NCBI GenBank assembly: GCA_002281855.1
Contig: NCHQ01000002.1
Span: 372,001-436,000, forward strand
DNA length: 64,000 nucleotides
DNA from: Rhodospirillales bacterium 24-66-33
GTDB lineage: Bacteria; Pseudomonadota; Alphaproteobacteria; Reyranellales; Reyranellaceae
Direction: 5' to 3'
Shown here: in pieces, positions 26,042 through 34,740 of the stretch
How the letters are laid out: every line of letters starts with the position of its first letter
Position numbering within the stretch: position 1 is the stretch's first letter
The notes under the pieces: generated by a model
What the model saw: only the letters and a program-made list of their open reading frames with translations
Databases searched by the model: none
Told to the model about the DNA's origin: nothing
Made by a program: the position numbers and the translations under genes

Positions 26042-27541
26042 ATGAGCGCCCAGCTTTCGCGCGACGACTGGAAAGGCCGCGTCGGCGGCCTCAGCTACCG
26101 GAACCAGGCCTTCATCGGCGGCAAGTTTACGGCGTCGCTGACCGGCAAGACCTTCGACTGCGTCAACCCCGCCACCGGCCAGGTCCTGACCAAGGTCGCG
26201 GCCTGCGAGCAGGCCGATGTCGACGCCGCCGTGAAGGCCGCGCGCGCCGCCTTCGAGAAGGGCAGCTGGGCCAACATGGCGCCGGCCCAGCGCAAGCGCA
26301 TCATGCTGAAGCTCGCCGACCTCATGATGAAGAACCGCGAGGAGCTGGCCTTGCTCGAGACGCTCGACATGGGCAAGCCGATCGCCTTCTCGACCTCGGT
26401 CGACATTCCGGGCTCGGCCAACACGGTGCAGTGGTTCGGCGAGGCGATCGACAAGATCTACGACGAGGTGGCGCCGACGCCGGGCAACGTCATCGCCATG
26501 ATCACCCGCGAAGCCGCCGGCGTGGTGGCCTGCGTGGTGCCGTGGAACTTCCCGCTCCTGATGGCCTGCTGGAAGATCTCGCCCGCGCTGGCCGCCGGCA
26601 ACTCGGTCATCCTGAAGCCCGCCGAGCAGTCTCCCCTCACCGCGCTGCGTCTCGCCGAACTCGCGGCCGAAGCGGGCATTCCCGAGGGCGTGTTCAACGT
26701 CCTGCCGGGCTTCGGCGAGACCGCCGGCCAGGCGCTCGGCCGTCACATGGACGTCGACGTGCTGGCCTTCACCGGCTCGACGGAAGTCGGCAAGTACTTC
26801 CTGCGCTACTCCGGCGAATCCAACATGAAGCAGGTCTGGCTCGAGTGCGGCGGCAAGTCGCCGAACATCGTGCTGGCCGATGCCCCGAACCTCGACATCG
26901 CCGCCCGCCGTACCGCGTTCGGCATCTGGTTTAACCAGGGCGAGGTCTGCACCGCCGGCTCGCGCCTGATCGTCGAGGACAAGATCAAGGACGAGTTCCT
27001 CGCCAAGGTCATGGCGATCGGCCAGAAGATGATGCCGGGCGACCCGCTCGATCCGAAGACGCAGATGGGCGCCATGGTCGACGAGTCCCAGACCAAGCGC
27101 GTGATGGGCTACATCGATGCCGGCCAGAAGGAAGGTGCCAAGCTCGCCATGGGCGGCAAGCAGGTGCACATCGACAATGCCGGCTCGTTCATCGAGCCGA
27201 CCGTGTTCGACAATGTCGACAACCGGATGAAGATCGCCCAGGAGGAGATCTTCGGGCCGGTCCTGTCGGTCATCCCGGTCAAGGACGCCGAGCAGGCGCT
27301 CAGCGTCGCCAACGACACGATCTACGGCCTGGCGTCGGCCATCTTCACCTCCGACATCAACAAGGCCTTCAAATTCTCCAAGGCCCTGCGTGCCGGCTCG
27401 GTCTGGGTGAACACCTACGACGGCGGCGATATCACCACCCCGTTCGGCGGCTACAAGCAGTCGGGCAACGGTCGCGACAAGTCGCTGCACGCCTTCGACA
27501 AGTTCACGCAGATGAAGACCACCTGGATCCAGCTCGGCTGA
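26042..27541 (+). CDS. aldehyde dehydrogenase family protein (PuuC/AldA-like)
   Basis: A 499-residue NAD(P)-dependent aldehyde dehydrogenase. The catalytic Glu is in LECGGKSPN, the catalytic Cys in NQGEVCTAGSRL, and the cofactor loop in FTGSTEVGK; PWNFPLLMACWK is the usual nucleotide-site strand. Its closest resemblance is to gamma-glutamyl-gamma-aminobutyraldehyde/betaine-type dehydrogenases, so an amino-aldehyde is plausible but unproven. AGGAGGAAAGAGATC precedes the ATG. It is flanked by terminators and is therefore monocistronic. Confidence 0.9.
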   Translation: MSAQLSRDDWKGRVGGLSYRNQAFIGGKFTASLTGKTFDCVNPATGQVLTKVAACEQADVDAAVKAARAAFEKGSWANMAPAQRKRIMLKLADLMMKNREELALLETLDMGKPIAFSTSVDIPGSANTVQWFGEAIDKIYDEVAPTPGNVIAMITREAAGVVACVVPWNFPLLMACWKISPALAAGNSVILKPAEQSPLTALRLAELAAEAGIPEGVFNVLPGFGETAGQALGRHMDVDVLAFTGSTEVGKYFLRYSGESNMKQVWLECGGKSPNIVLADAPNLDIAARRTAFGIWFNQGEVCTAGSRLIVEDKIKDEFLAKVMAIGQKMMPGDPLDPKTQMGAMVDESQTKRVMGYIDAGQKEGAKLAMGGKQVHIDNAGSFIEPTVFDNVDNRMKIAQEEIFGPVLSVIPVKDAEQALSVANDTIYGLASAIFTSDINKAFKFSKALRAGSVWVNTYDGGDITTPFGGYKQSGNGRDKSLHAFDKFTQMKTTWIQLG

Positions 27542-27559
27542 TCCTGTTCGACAAAGAAG

Positions 27560-27598
27560 AAGCCGCGCCGTGTGATCACCGGCGCGGCTTTTTTTTTA
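27560..27598 (+). terminator. rho-independent terminator of the aldehyde dehydrogenase gene
   Basis: An 11-base perfect stem (AAGCCGCGCCG/CGGCGCGGCTT) with a nine-base loop is followed by a run of eight T after the stem. The stem starts 19 bases after the stop. Confidence 0.93.
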
Positions 27599-27614
27599 TG
27601 TCCCTTGATGGACC

Positions 27615-28181
27615 TTACCCACCCACGGCGAGAATCTCGTCGACCGTCGTCACCTCGGCATACTCGCCGTCCAGAAGCGCCAAAGTCAGCTGGTGCACAT
27701 CCTCGGCCGGCCACAACCGCCCTGTGAGATCGCGCTTGTCGCACGACCAGCAGGCGTCGCCCGGCAGGCGGACCTCGAAGCCGAGATTGGCGGCCACCCG
27801 CACCGTGGCCTCGACCGAGTTGGCCAGGAGCACGCCGCAGATCACGACCGGAGGCTTCGCTCCGCCGCCTCCCGCCATCGCCTGAAGCCCAGCAGCGAGG
27901 TCGGTGCCGATGAAGGCGCTGTGGACCTTCTTCGTCACCACCAGTTCGCCGTCGAGCGGCGCGGTCAGCGGCAGGAAATCGTTGCCCTCCTGGCCCGGAC
28001 GGAACGGTGACTCCGGCTTGGTGCCATCGTGCTTCACGTGGACGATGGGCGCCCCGCGGCGGCGCCAGTCGGCCAGCAGTCGGGCAATATTGGCCTCTGC
28101 GCCCGGATTGTTGCGGAGCCCCCACTTGGGATGATCCATCGCCTTCTGCTGGTCGATCACGATCAGAACGTCGTCAGCCAT
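27615..28181 (-). CDS. isochorismatase-like hydrolase lacking the catalytic cysteine
   Basis: A 188-residue isochorismatase-fold protein. Asp10 (VLIVIDQQ) and a Lys in TKKVHSAFIGTDL (84/85) match the first two members of the Asp-Lys-Cys triad. The third block reads CGVLLANSVEATVR, where most cysteine hydrolases have N-x-C-V-E-A-T: Ser122 stands in for the catalytic Cys. Nearby Cys145 and Cys147 (DACWSCDKR) do not align with it. It could be inactive, use Ser, or act by another route. It is divergent from the luciferase-like gene and lies after a terminator. Confidence 0.82.
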   Translation of the reverse strand: MADDVLIVIDQQKAMDHPKWGLRNNPGAEANIARLLADWRRRGAPIVHVKHDGTKPESPFRPGQEGNDFLPLTAPLDGELVVTKKVHSAFIGTDLAAGLQAMAGGGGAKPPVVICGVLLANSVEATVRVAANLGFEVRLPGDACWSCDKRDLTGRLWPAEDVHQLTLALLDGEYAEVTTVDEILAVGG

Positions 28182-28251
28182 GCATCCGTGCCCCCTTGCG
28201 TCTCGCCCGCAATGGTAGTGGACTTGGCCCTAACGAAAACAGGAGGAAACG

Positions 28252-29358
28252 ATGCAATTCGGCTATTTCACCATGCCTTCGCATCCGCCCGAGAGATCCC
28301 TGAAGGACGGGCACGAATGGGATCTCCAGGTGATCCGCTGGCTCGACGAGCTCGGCTTCTCGGAGGCCTGGATCGGCGAGCACCACACCGCGCCGTGGGA
28401 ACCCCATCCTTCGCCCGACCTGCTGGTGGCGCAGGCGCTGATGCAGACCAAGAACATCCGCCTCGGGCCCGGCGGCTTCCTGCTCCCCTATCATCACCCG
28501 GCCGAACTCGCGAACCGGGTCGCGATGCTCGACCATATCTCCGGCGGACGGTTGAACTTCGGCATTGCCGCGTCCGGCCTGCCCAGCGACTGGGCGATGT
28601 TCAACGTCGACGGCATGTCCGGCGCCAACCGCGAAATGACGCGCGAGGCGCTCGACATCATCCTCAAGCTCTGGTCCTCGGCCGAACCCTTCGACTACAA
28701 GGGAAAGTTCTGGCACGTAACCAAGCCCGACACGATGTTCGGCTTCCTCAAGCCGCACATCAAGCCGCTGCAGACCCCGCATCCGCCGATCGGCGTCGCC
28801 GGCCTGTCGAAGGGATCCGACACGCTGAAGCTCGCAGGGGAGAAAGGCTACATCCCGATGAGCCTGAATCTCAATCCGGCCTACGTGAAGAGCCATTGGG
28901 AATCGGTGGAGATCGGCGCCGCCAAGTCGGGCCGCACACCCGACCGCAACCAGTGGCGCCTGGTGCGCGAGGTCTTCGTGGCCGATACCGACGAAGAGGC
29001 GATGCGTCTGTCGGTCGGCTCGCACATGGGCCGCATGATGCGGGAGTACTTCCTGCCCCTGCTCTCCCAGTTCGGCTTCTTCGAATACCTCAAGCACGAT
29101 GCCGACGCGGCCGATTCCGACGTGACGCCGGAATACTGTGCCGAGCACAACTGGATCATCGGCTCGCCGAAGACGGTCATCGAGAAGATCGAGAAGATCT
29201 ACGACGAGGTCGGCGGCTTCGGCCAGCTCCTCGTCTTCGGCTTCGATTATGTCGAGAACCCGCAGGCCTGGCGCCACTCCCTCGAGTTGCTGTCGAAGGA
29301 AGTCATGCCCAAGGTCCAGCACCTCAAGCCCAAGGTGGCACGACTGGCGGCAGAGTAA
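28252..29358 (+). CDS. LLM-class flavin-dependent oxidoreductase
   Basis: A 368-residue bacterial-luciferase-like TIM-barrel monooxygenase that would use reduced FMN. Recognisable parts are EAWIGEHHTAPWE, the LGPGGFLLPYHHP strand, DHISGGRLNFGIAASG and, late, IIGSPKTVIEKIEKI. It resembles limonene- or alkanal-type LLM oxygenases; the substrate is unknown. A strong AGGAGGAAA precedes the ATG. Its last five codons and stop form part of a perfect inverted repeat at 29340-29374. Confidence 0.88.
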   Translation: MQFGYFTMPSHPPERSLKDGHEWDLQVIRWLDELGFSEAWIGEHHTAPWEPHPSPDLLVAQALMQTKNIRLGPGGFLLPYHHPAELANRVAMLDHISGGRLNFGIAASGLPSDWAMFNVDGMSGANREMTREALDIILKLWSSAEPFDYKGKFWHVTKPDTMFGFLKPHIKPLQTPHPPIGVAGLSKGSDTLKLAGEKGYIPMSLNLNPAYVKSHWESVEIGAAKSGRTPDRNQWRLVREVFVADTDEEAMRLSVGSHMGRMMREYFLPLLSQFGFFEYLKHDADAADSDVTPEYCAEHNWIIGSPKTVIEKIEKIYDEVGGFGQLLVFGFDYVENPQAWRHSLELLSKEVMPKVQHLKPKVARLAAE

Positions 29359-29374
29359 CTCTGCCGCCAGTCGT
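29340..29374. terminator. 16-bp perfect hairpin with the stop codon as loop, between convergent genes
   Basis: Bases 29340-29355 and 29359-29373/74 are perfect reverse complements (16 bp, core GGCGGCAGAG/CTCTGCCGCC). The three-base loop at 29356-29358 is the TAA stop of the luciferase-like gene. The convergent DUF533 gene stops at 29382, so the hairpin could end transcription from both sides. There is no T run, so it may instead protect 3' ends or act with Rho. Confidence 0.65.
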
Positions 29375-29381
29375 CCTCCTG

Positions 29382-30125
29382 TCAGGCCGCGACCGGCACG
29401 CTCTTGCCGGTCGCCGAGGCGACGCTGCTGTGGAGATGCGCCACCAGGGCGTCGTCGAGTTTCAGGCGGGCGGCCAGCATCGCGAGGTAGCCACGCTCGG
29501 CGGCATTGTCGACGTCGATGGCCAGGAGCGAAGCCGTGTAGATCTCGGCCGCCTCCTCCGGCGTCGCCGCCGCGCCCGCGACCGCATCCACGTCGAGCTT
29601 GGCGCGAAGTTCGTCCATCACGAACACCTTGTCGTCGGCACCGAGCGGCAGCTTGTCCATCTCCGCGAAGATGCGCGCCTGTTCCTGCGCATCGACATGA
29701 CCATCGGCCTTCGCAGCGGCGATCATGGCGCGCAGCAGGTGGCGAGCCAGCGTCTGCTGGCCTGATTCGGTCGATGGGTTGAACGGGGTGCCGCTGGGCG
29801 CCGGCAGCATCGGCACCGGAGCCTGGGGCGCCTGCGAGGCCGGTGCCGCCTGCCTGCCGGCCTGCCAGTCGTTGTAGGCCTTGTAGGCGAGCGCCCCGAC
29901 GGCGGCCATGCCACCCAGCTTGAGAGCCTCGCCGCCGATCTTGCGGCCGGTCTTGCTCCCCATCAGCAGGGCCGCCAGGCCACCGGCCAGCACGCCGCCG
30001 CCGGCCCCGCTCAGGAAGCCACCACCGCCGCCCTGACTGCCGGCCGGGCCCATACCCTGGCCGCCGGCCTGACCACCGCCCTGACCACCCATGAACTGTT
30101 CCAGCAAACGCTTCGCATCGAACAT
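29382..30125 (-). CDS. DUF533 (YebE-like) tellurite-resistance TerB-fold protein
   Basis: A 247-residue protein with a short N-terminal helix (FDAKRLLEQFMGG), a Gly/Gln-rich stretch of about 30 residues, one or two hydrophobic segments (AGGLAALLMGSK; GGMAAVGALAYKAY) and a C-terminal ~130-residue helical TerB-like domain from about residue 120 (LARHLLRAMIAAAKADGHVD). This is the YebE/DUF533 layout, an inner-membrane protein of unknown function induced by envelope stress in enterobacteria. It is convergent with the luciferase-like gene. Confidence 0.87.
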   Translation of the reverse strand: MFDAKRLLEQFMGGQGGGQAGGQGMGPAGSQGGGGGFLSGAGGGVLAGGLAALLMGSKTGRKIGGEALKLGGMAAVGALAYKAYNDWQAGRQAAPASQAPQAPVPMLPAPSGTPFNPSTESGQQTLARHLLRAMIAAAKADGHVDAQEQARIFAEMDKLPLGADDKVFVMDELRAKLDVDAVAGAAATPEEAAEIYTASLLAIDVDNAAERGYLAMLAARLKLDDALVAHLHSSVASATGKSVPVAA

Positions 30126-30192
30126 GACGCCTCGCCTTCTTGGTTAACTTGCGAGGTCAGATGATGTGCAATTATGGCAAAATCCGGAGACT

Positions 30193-31419
30193 TCAGGCGC
30201 GTTTCGACAGAAATGCCGCCGCCGCGAATCCGATGGCTGCGACCAGCATGATGAAGGCGAGGCCCCAAAGGACGGGCGTGTAGCCACCGAACGCGCCCCA
30301 GGCGAGAGACGCGAGCACCGGGCCGGCGGCGCGCATGACATTGGTCGGCATGGTGAGCGCCCCGGAGACGACGCCGTATCCCTCGGGACCGATGAACTCC
30401 GGAACGGCCATGCCCCGCAGGATCGTCACGAGGCCGTTGGCGACGCCGTAAACCACGGCAAACAGGATCAGTGGATAGACGTCGGTGATGCCGGTCGCGA
30501 GGAAGGCCATCGCGAGCGGAAAGGCGAAATAGATCAGGGCGCCCAGCTGGATCGTCGTGATGTGGCGTTGCCCGACCATCAGCAGCACCCGCCCGACCAC
30601 TTGCATGGGTCCGATCAACGCGATGATCGCCATGACCACACCGGTCGGCACGCCGCGATCATCGAGCAGCGGTATCAAGTGAAAGCTCATGGCCGAGAAG
30701 GCGAGCCCATAGCCTGCAAACGCGACCACGAGCCCCCAGAAAGCCGGCACGCGGATCGCCATGGCCAGCGGACTCCTCGTCGCCACGCCATCGGCGGGCG
30801 GCCTGGCGGCCGCGATGGGCACCGCCTCGACCTCGGGCCCCGGCACGAACAGCCAGTGCATCAGCGCGACGCCCAGAACGATGACCGCCAGCACGTCGAG
30901 CGCGGGCCGCCATCCGATCCGCTCGACCAGGAACTGCGTGAAGGGAATGCCGAAGGTGCTGGCCAGGCCGCCAAGGAAAGTCATCAGCAGGATCGCCTGC
31001 TTGTAGCGCGGCCCGTAGACCCGCGTGATCACCGCGAAGGCCGGCTCGTAGAGCGTCACCGCCTGGCAGGCGCCGAGCCCGATCCACAAGGCGTAGAAGA
31101 CCGGCAGCGATTCGACCCGCGACCAGAGGAACAGGAGCAACGCCGCGAGCAAGGACCCGCCGGTCATCAGGAGCCGGCCGTGGCCGCGATCGATCCAGGC
31201 GCCGACGGCGATGGAGCAGAGACCCGCCGTGAGCAGCCCTGCCGAGAGGGCACCGAACATCGCGCTGCGCGACCAGCCCAGCTCCTCTGTCATCGGCACC
31301 ACGAAGAGCGGGAAGGTGTAGTAGACGATGCCCCAGGTCACGAGCTGGCCCAGCGAGAGCATCCACAAGATGGTCGACGGGCGCTTTCGCCACGCTCCTC
31401 CTGCTCCGTCCGTCGCCAT
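30193..31419 (-). CDS. MFS transporter
   Basis: A 408-residue major facilitator with 12 hydrophobic segments. After a short cytoplasmic N-terminus it starts STILWMLSLGQLVTWGIVYY and keeps a motif-A-like IDRGHGRLLMTGGS. It resembles monocarboxylate/oxalate-type MFS carriers; the substrate is unknown. The ATG at 31419 is chosen because the upstream open frame overlaps the patatin gene promoter region and lacks conservation. It is divergent from the patatin gene. Confidence 0.8.
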   Translation of the reverse strand: MATDGAGGAWRKRPSTILWMLSLGQLVTWGIVYYTFPLFVVPMTEELGWSRSAMFGALSAGLLTAGLCSIAVGAWIDRGHGRLLMTGGSLLAALLLFLWSRVESLPVFYALWIGLGACQAVTLYEPAFAVITRVYGPRYKQAILLMTFLGGLASTFGIPFTQFLVERIGWRPALDVLAVIVLGVALMHWLFVPGPEVEAVPIAAARPPADGVATRSPLAMAIRVPAFWGLVVAFAGYGLAFSAMSFHLIPLLDDRGVPTGVVMAIIALIGPMQVVGRVLLMVGQRHITTIQLGALIYFAFPLAMAFLATGITDVYPLILFAVVYGVANGLVTILRGMAVPEFIGPEGYGVVSGALTMPTNVMRAAGPVLASLAWGAFGGYTPVLWGLAFIMLVAAIGFAAAAFLSKRA

Positions 31420-31491
31420 AATGCTGCCTGCTCTACCCACTTCCTTACAGAACGATGACCCTAACGCCGCATGGGCTGCGAGGATAGACGC

Positions 31492-32517
31492 ATGACCGAC
31501 ACCAAACGCATCAACCTCGCCCTGCAGGGTGGCGGCAGCCACGGCGCCTACACGTGGGGCGTGCTTGACGCGCTGATCGAGGATGGCCGTCTTGAGATCG
31601 AAGCCGTGAGTGGCACCAGCGCCGGGGCGATGAATGCCGCCATTCTCCTCCAGGGCTGGGCCCGGGGCGGCCCGGCCGGCGCGCGCGCGGCGCTGTCGGC
31701 TTTCTGGGGCGATCTCGGCCGGATGTCGATCGCGAGCCCGATCCGGCGCACCCCGCTCGACCGCCTCCAGGGCAACTGGAACCTCGACGATTCACCCGGC
31801 GCCCTGTGGGCCGACCTGATCCAGCGAACGCTCACACCGTGGCAGCGCAATCCGCTCAAGTACGATCCGCTGCGCGATCTGCTGATCCGGCACTTCGACC
31901 AGGAGTCCGTTCGTGCCTGTCACCAGATCAAGGCCTTCATCGCCGCGACCAACGTGGCGACCGGCAAGGTGCGCATCTTCACCCGCGAGGAACTGTCGAT
32001 CGACGCGCTTCTCGCCTCGGCCTGCCTGCCCAGCATCCACGAAGCAGTGGTGATCGACGGCGAACCCTACTGGGATGGCGGTTTCCGCGGCAACCCGCCG
32101 ATCTGGCCTTTCATCTACAACAGCGAGAGTGCAGACGTGGTGATCGTTGAGGTCGACCCGCCGCACCGCGAGGACATTCCGCGTTCCAACGCCGAAATCG
32201 CCGATCGGCTGAACGAGATCACCTTCGGCGGGGCGCTGATGGCGGAGATGCGCGCCATCGCCTTCGTGCAGGAGCTCATCGACAACGGCGCCCTCACCGG
32301 CGAATTCGGCGACCGCCTGAAGAAGTTGCTCATCCACTCGATCGGCGATCCGGCAACCCTGGCGCCGCTCGGCGCCGTCAGCAAGTTCAACATAGAGCCC
32401 GAATTCCTAGACTATCTATTCAAGGCCGGCCGTGCCTCGGCAACCGCCTGGCTGACCTCGACGTTCGATAAGGTCGGCGTCGAGAACAGCATCGACATCC
32501 GCGCGCGCTTTATCTGA
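31492..32517 (+). CDS. patatin-like phospholipase family protein
   Basis: A 341-residue lipid acyl hydrolase. The oxyanion loop is LQGGGSHGAYTWGV, the nucleophile is Ser43 in SGTSAGAMNA, and the catalytic Asp is in YWDGGFRGNP, forming the Ser-Asp dyad. The C-terminal ~130 residues (DIPRSNAEIADRLNEITF...) resemble the DUF3734 extension of proteobacterial patatins. There is no signal peptide. GAGGA precedes the ATG at 31492. It leads a co-directional set with the amide hydrolase and ROK kinase genes. Confidence 0.9.
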   Translation: MTDTKRINLALQGGGSHGAYTWGVLDALIEDGRLEIEAVSGTSAGAMNAAILLQGWARGGPAGARAALSAFWGDLGRMSIASPIRRTPLDRLQGNWNLDDSPGALWADLIQRTLTPWQRNPLKYDPLRDLLIRHFDQESVRACHQIKAFIAATNVATGKVRIFTREELSIDALLASACLPSIHEAVVIDGEPYWDGGFRGNPPIWPFIYNSESADVVIVEVDPPHREDIPRSNAEIADRLNEITFGGALMAEMRAIAFVQELIDNGALTGEFGDRLKKLLIHSIGDPATLAPLGAVSKFNIEPEFLDYLFKAGRASATAWLTSTFDKVGVENSIDIRARFI

Positions 32518-32563
32518 ACCGGCTCTGCGATTATATGAGCGTCTCAGCCTCGAAAGGAACGCC

Positions 32564-33655
32564 ATGAAGTTGCGCCTGTCCAAGATTTCGACCTTCGCGC
32601 TCTCCGTCGGCCTGATTGCCGCCGCCGGCACGGCGCTCGCCTGTACGCGCACGCTCTACGTGGCCCCCGACAACACCGTCTTGACCGGCCGAAACATGGA
32701 CTGGGCCGAGGATATGGGATCGAACCTCTGGGCCTTTCCCGCAGGCATGGCGCGGAACGGCGCGGCTGGCCCTCAATCCATCACCTGGACCTCAAAGTAC
32801 GGTAGCGTCATCACCTCGAGCTACGAGGTCGGTACCGCCGACGGCATGAACGAAAAGGGCCTCGTGGGGAACCTGCTCTACCTGGCGGAGTCGGAGTATG
32901 CGAAGCCCGTGCCGGGCAAGCCTTACCTCTCGATTGCGGCCTGGGTGCAGTACGTGCTCGACAATTACGCGACCGTGTCCGAAGCGGTCGAAGCGCTGCA
33001 GAAGACGCCCTTCAATCTGCTTGCCCCCAGCCTGCCCAACGGCAAGGCCTCCACGTTGCATCTCGCCCTCTCCGACGCCACGGGCGATTCGGCGATCTTC
33101 GAATATGTCGGCGGCAAGCTTCAGGTCCATCACGGCAAGCAGTATACGGTGATGACAAACTCGCCGATCTACGACAAGCAACTGGCGCTGAACGAATACT
33201 GGAAGAGCATCGGCGGTCTCGTCTTTCTGCCCGGCACCAATCGCGCGGCCGACCGCTTCGCGCGGGCCTCGTTTCTCCTCGACTCGATCCCGCGGAAGGC
33301 CGACCCGGCCTACATCAAGAGTGTCCCCCAGCAGTCGTTCTCCAACCAGGCTGTCGCGAGCGTCATGGGCGTGATGCGCTCGGTCAGCGTGCCCCTCGGC
33401 ATCACGACTCCGGACCAGCCCAACATCTCGTCGACGATCTGGCGCACCGTGTCCGATCAGAAGAACCTGGTTTATTTCTTCGATTCGGCCACGCGCCCGA
33501 ACACCTTCTGGGTGTCCTTCTCCAAGCTCGATCTCAAGGCGGGTGCTCCGGTGAAGAAACTCACCATCCAGGATGGCGAGGTTTTCTCCGGCGAGACGGC
33601 CGGCGCGTTCAAGGCGGCCGAGCCGTTCAAGTTCCTGCCGGCCAATCCCAACTGA
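32564..33655 (+). CDS. secreted linear-amide C-N hydrolase (choloylglycine hydrolase/penicillin V acylase family)
   Basis: A 363-residue Ntn hydrolase. The signal peptide ends at Ala26, so cleavage exposes Cys27 (CTRTLYV) as the N-terminal nucleophile. Other family residues are in GRNMDWAEDMG and MNEKGLVGNLLYLAE, and the Asn/Arg sites lie further on. Family members hydrolyse bile-salt amides, penicillin V or N-acyl-homoserine lactones; the substrate here is open, but quorum-signal or acyl-amide cleavage in the periplasm is plausible. GAAAGGAACGCC precedes the ATG. The gene ends three bases before the ROK kinase start. Confidence 0.88.
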   Translation: MKLRLSKISTFALSVGLIAAAGTALACTRTLYVAPDNTVLTGRNMDWAEDMGSNLWAFPAGMARNGAAGPQSITWTSKYGSVITSSYEVGTADGMNEKGLVGNLLYLAESEYAKPVPGKPYLSIAAWVQYVLDNYATVSEAVEALQKTPFNLLAPSLPNGKASTLHLALSDATGDSAIFEYVGGKLQVHHGKQYTVMTNSPIYDKQLALNEYWKSIGGLVFLPGTNRAADRFARASFLLDSIPRKADPAYIKSVPQQSFSNQAVASVMGVMRSVSVPLGITTPDQPNISSTIWRTVSDQKNLVYFFDSATRPNTFWVSFSKLDLKAGAPVKKLTIQDGEVFSGETAGAFKAAEPFKFLPANPN

Positions 33656-33658
33656 GCG

Positions 33659-34564
33659 ATGCGGATAGGCATTGATCTCGGTGGAACGAAGATCGAAGGC
33701 CTCGTCCTGGACGACGATGGCTCGGAGCGCGCACGCCTGCGCGTCCCGACGCCGCGAGAAAGCTACGAGGCGACGGTTGCCGCCGTCGTTTCCGTGGTGC
33801 GCGATCTGGAGCGTGAGGCGGGCGCCCGCTGCCGGATCGGATTAGGGCATCCCGGCGCCATCTCGCCGGCCACGGGTCTCGTGAAGAATGCCAATTCGAC
33901 TAGGCTCAACGGCCACCCTCTCGACGTAGACCTTAAGAGGGCGCTCAGTCGCGAGGATGTGCGCCTGTCGAACGATGCGAACTGTTTTGCCGTTTCGGAA
34001 GCTGCAGATGGTGCCGGTGCCGGTAGTTCTGTCGTTTTCGGCGTCATCCTGGGGACGGGAGTCGGCGGCGGCATTGTCATAGATGGAAAGCCGCTGATCG
34101 GTGCCCATGCCATCGCCGGCGAGTGGGGCCACAATGCCCTGCCCCTGCCGCGCGACGACGAGCGGCCCGGCCCGGCCTGCTATTGCGGCAGACGGGGCTG
34201 CGTCGAATCATGGTTGAGCGGCCCCGCCTTCCAGAAGCAGTTCGCGCAAGCGTCCGGCCGCGACCTTCGTGCAACGGACATCGCCGAGGCTGCAAAGTCT
34301 GGCGATGCGCTCGCGTCGAAATGCCTCGAAAACTACTGCGATCGCCTGGCACGTGCGCTCGCCAGCGTCATAAACCTGCTCGATCCTGACGCCATTGTCC
34401 TGGGCGGCGGCCTGTCCAAGATACCTCATCTCTACGAGCGCGTTCCCGAACTCTGGAAAGACTACGTCTTCTCCGAGCGAGACAGCATCGTGACCAGACT
34501 GCTTCCGCCCCGGCACGGTGATTCGAGCGGCGTGCGTGGCGCCGCCTGGCTCTGGCCGATCTAG
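33659..34564 (+). CDS. ROK family sugar kinase (fructokinase/Mak-like)
   Basis: A 301-residue ROK kinase. The ATP phosphate loop is GIDLGGTKIEG, the sugar and catalytic regions are LSNDANCFAVSEA and ILGTGVGGGI, and the structural zinc motif is GHNALPLP...CYCGRRGCVES. This pattern is closest to manno(fructo)kinases such as Mak and to N-acetylglucosamine kinases. It starts three bases after the amide hydrolase stop, so translation is probably coupled. Confidence 0.9.
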   Translation: MRIGIDLGGTKIEGLVLDDDGSERARLRVPTPRESYEATVAAVVSVVRDLEREAGARCRIGLGHPGAISPATGLVKNANSTRLNGHPLDVDLKRALSREDVRLSNDANCFAVSEAADGAGAGSSVVFGVILGTGVGGGIVIDGKPLIGAHAIAGEWGHNALPLPRDDERPGPACYCGRRGCVESWLSGPAFQKQFAQASGRDLRATDIAEAAKSGDALASKCLENYCDRLARALASVINLLDPDAIVLGGGLSKIPHLYERVPELWKDYVFSERDSIVTRLLPPRHGDSSGVRGAAWLWPI

Positions 34565-34579
34565 CTGCCTCGTCGCCGG

Positions 34580-34605
34580 GCGAGGACTGGAATCTAGGTC
34601 CTCGC
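34580..34605 (+). terminator. terminator-like hairpin after the ROK kinase gene
   Basis: An eight-base perfect stem (GCGAGGAC/GTCCTCGC) with a ten-base loop starts 15 bases after the stop. No T run follows, so an intrinsic terminator is uncertain. Confidence 0.4.
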
Positions 34606-34662
34606 GATTGCTTCTCCGGGCACAAGCATCGCCACTGCGGCATATCCCACAGAAACCTTCAT

Positions 34663-34690
34663 CATCGATGGAATATTGATGCATCGATGC
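34663..34690. repeat. two CATCGATG palindromes upstream of the MscS gene
   Basis: CATCGATG occurs at 34663-34670 and again inside the 10-bp palindrome GCATCGATGC at 34681-34690, 19 bases apart, about two helical turns. They lie 50-80 bases before the channel gene in the largest gap of the window (34565-34740) and could be an operator pair. Nothing else is recognisable in that gap. Confidence 0.35.
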
Positions 34691-34740
34691 AGCCATAGCG
34701 TTATCTATCGAACTTAGATTGTTCCCTTTGCTTTTCGCGA

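Noticed and set aside
31420..31542. N-terminal extension of the MFS transporter at 30193-31419
   Set aside because: The added 41 residues overlap the patatin gene start and do not resemble an MFS N-terminus.
34565..34740. Small RNA or tRNA in the largest gap
   Set aside because: No cloverleaf or TTCGA/CCA-type features; only a hairpin and two short palindromes are visible.
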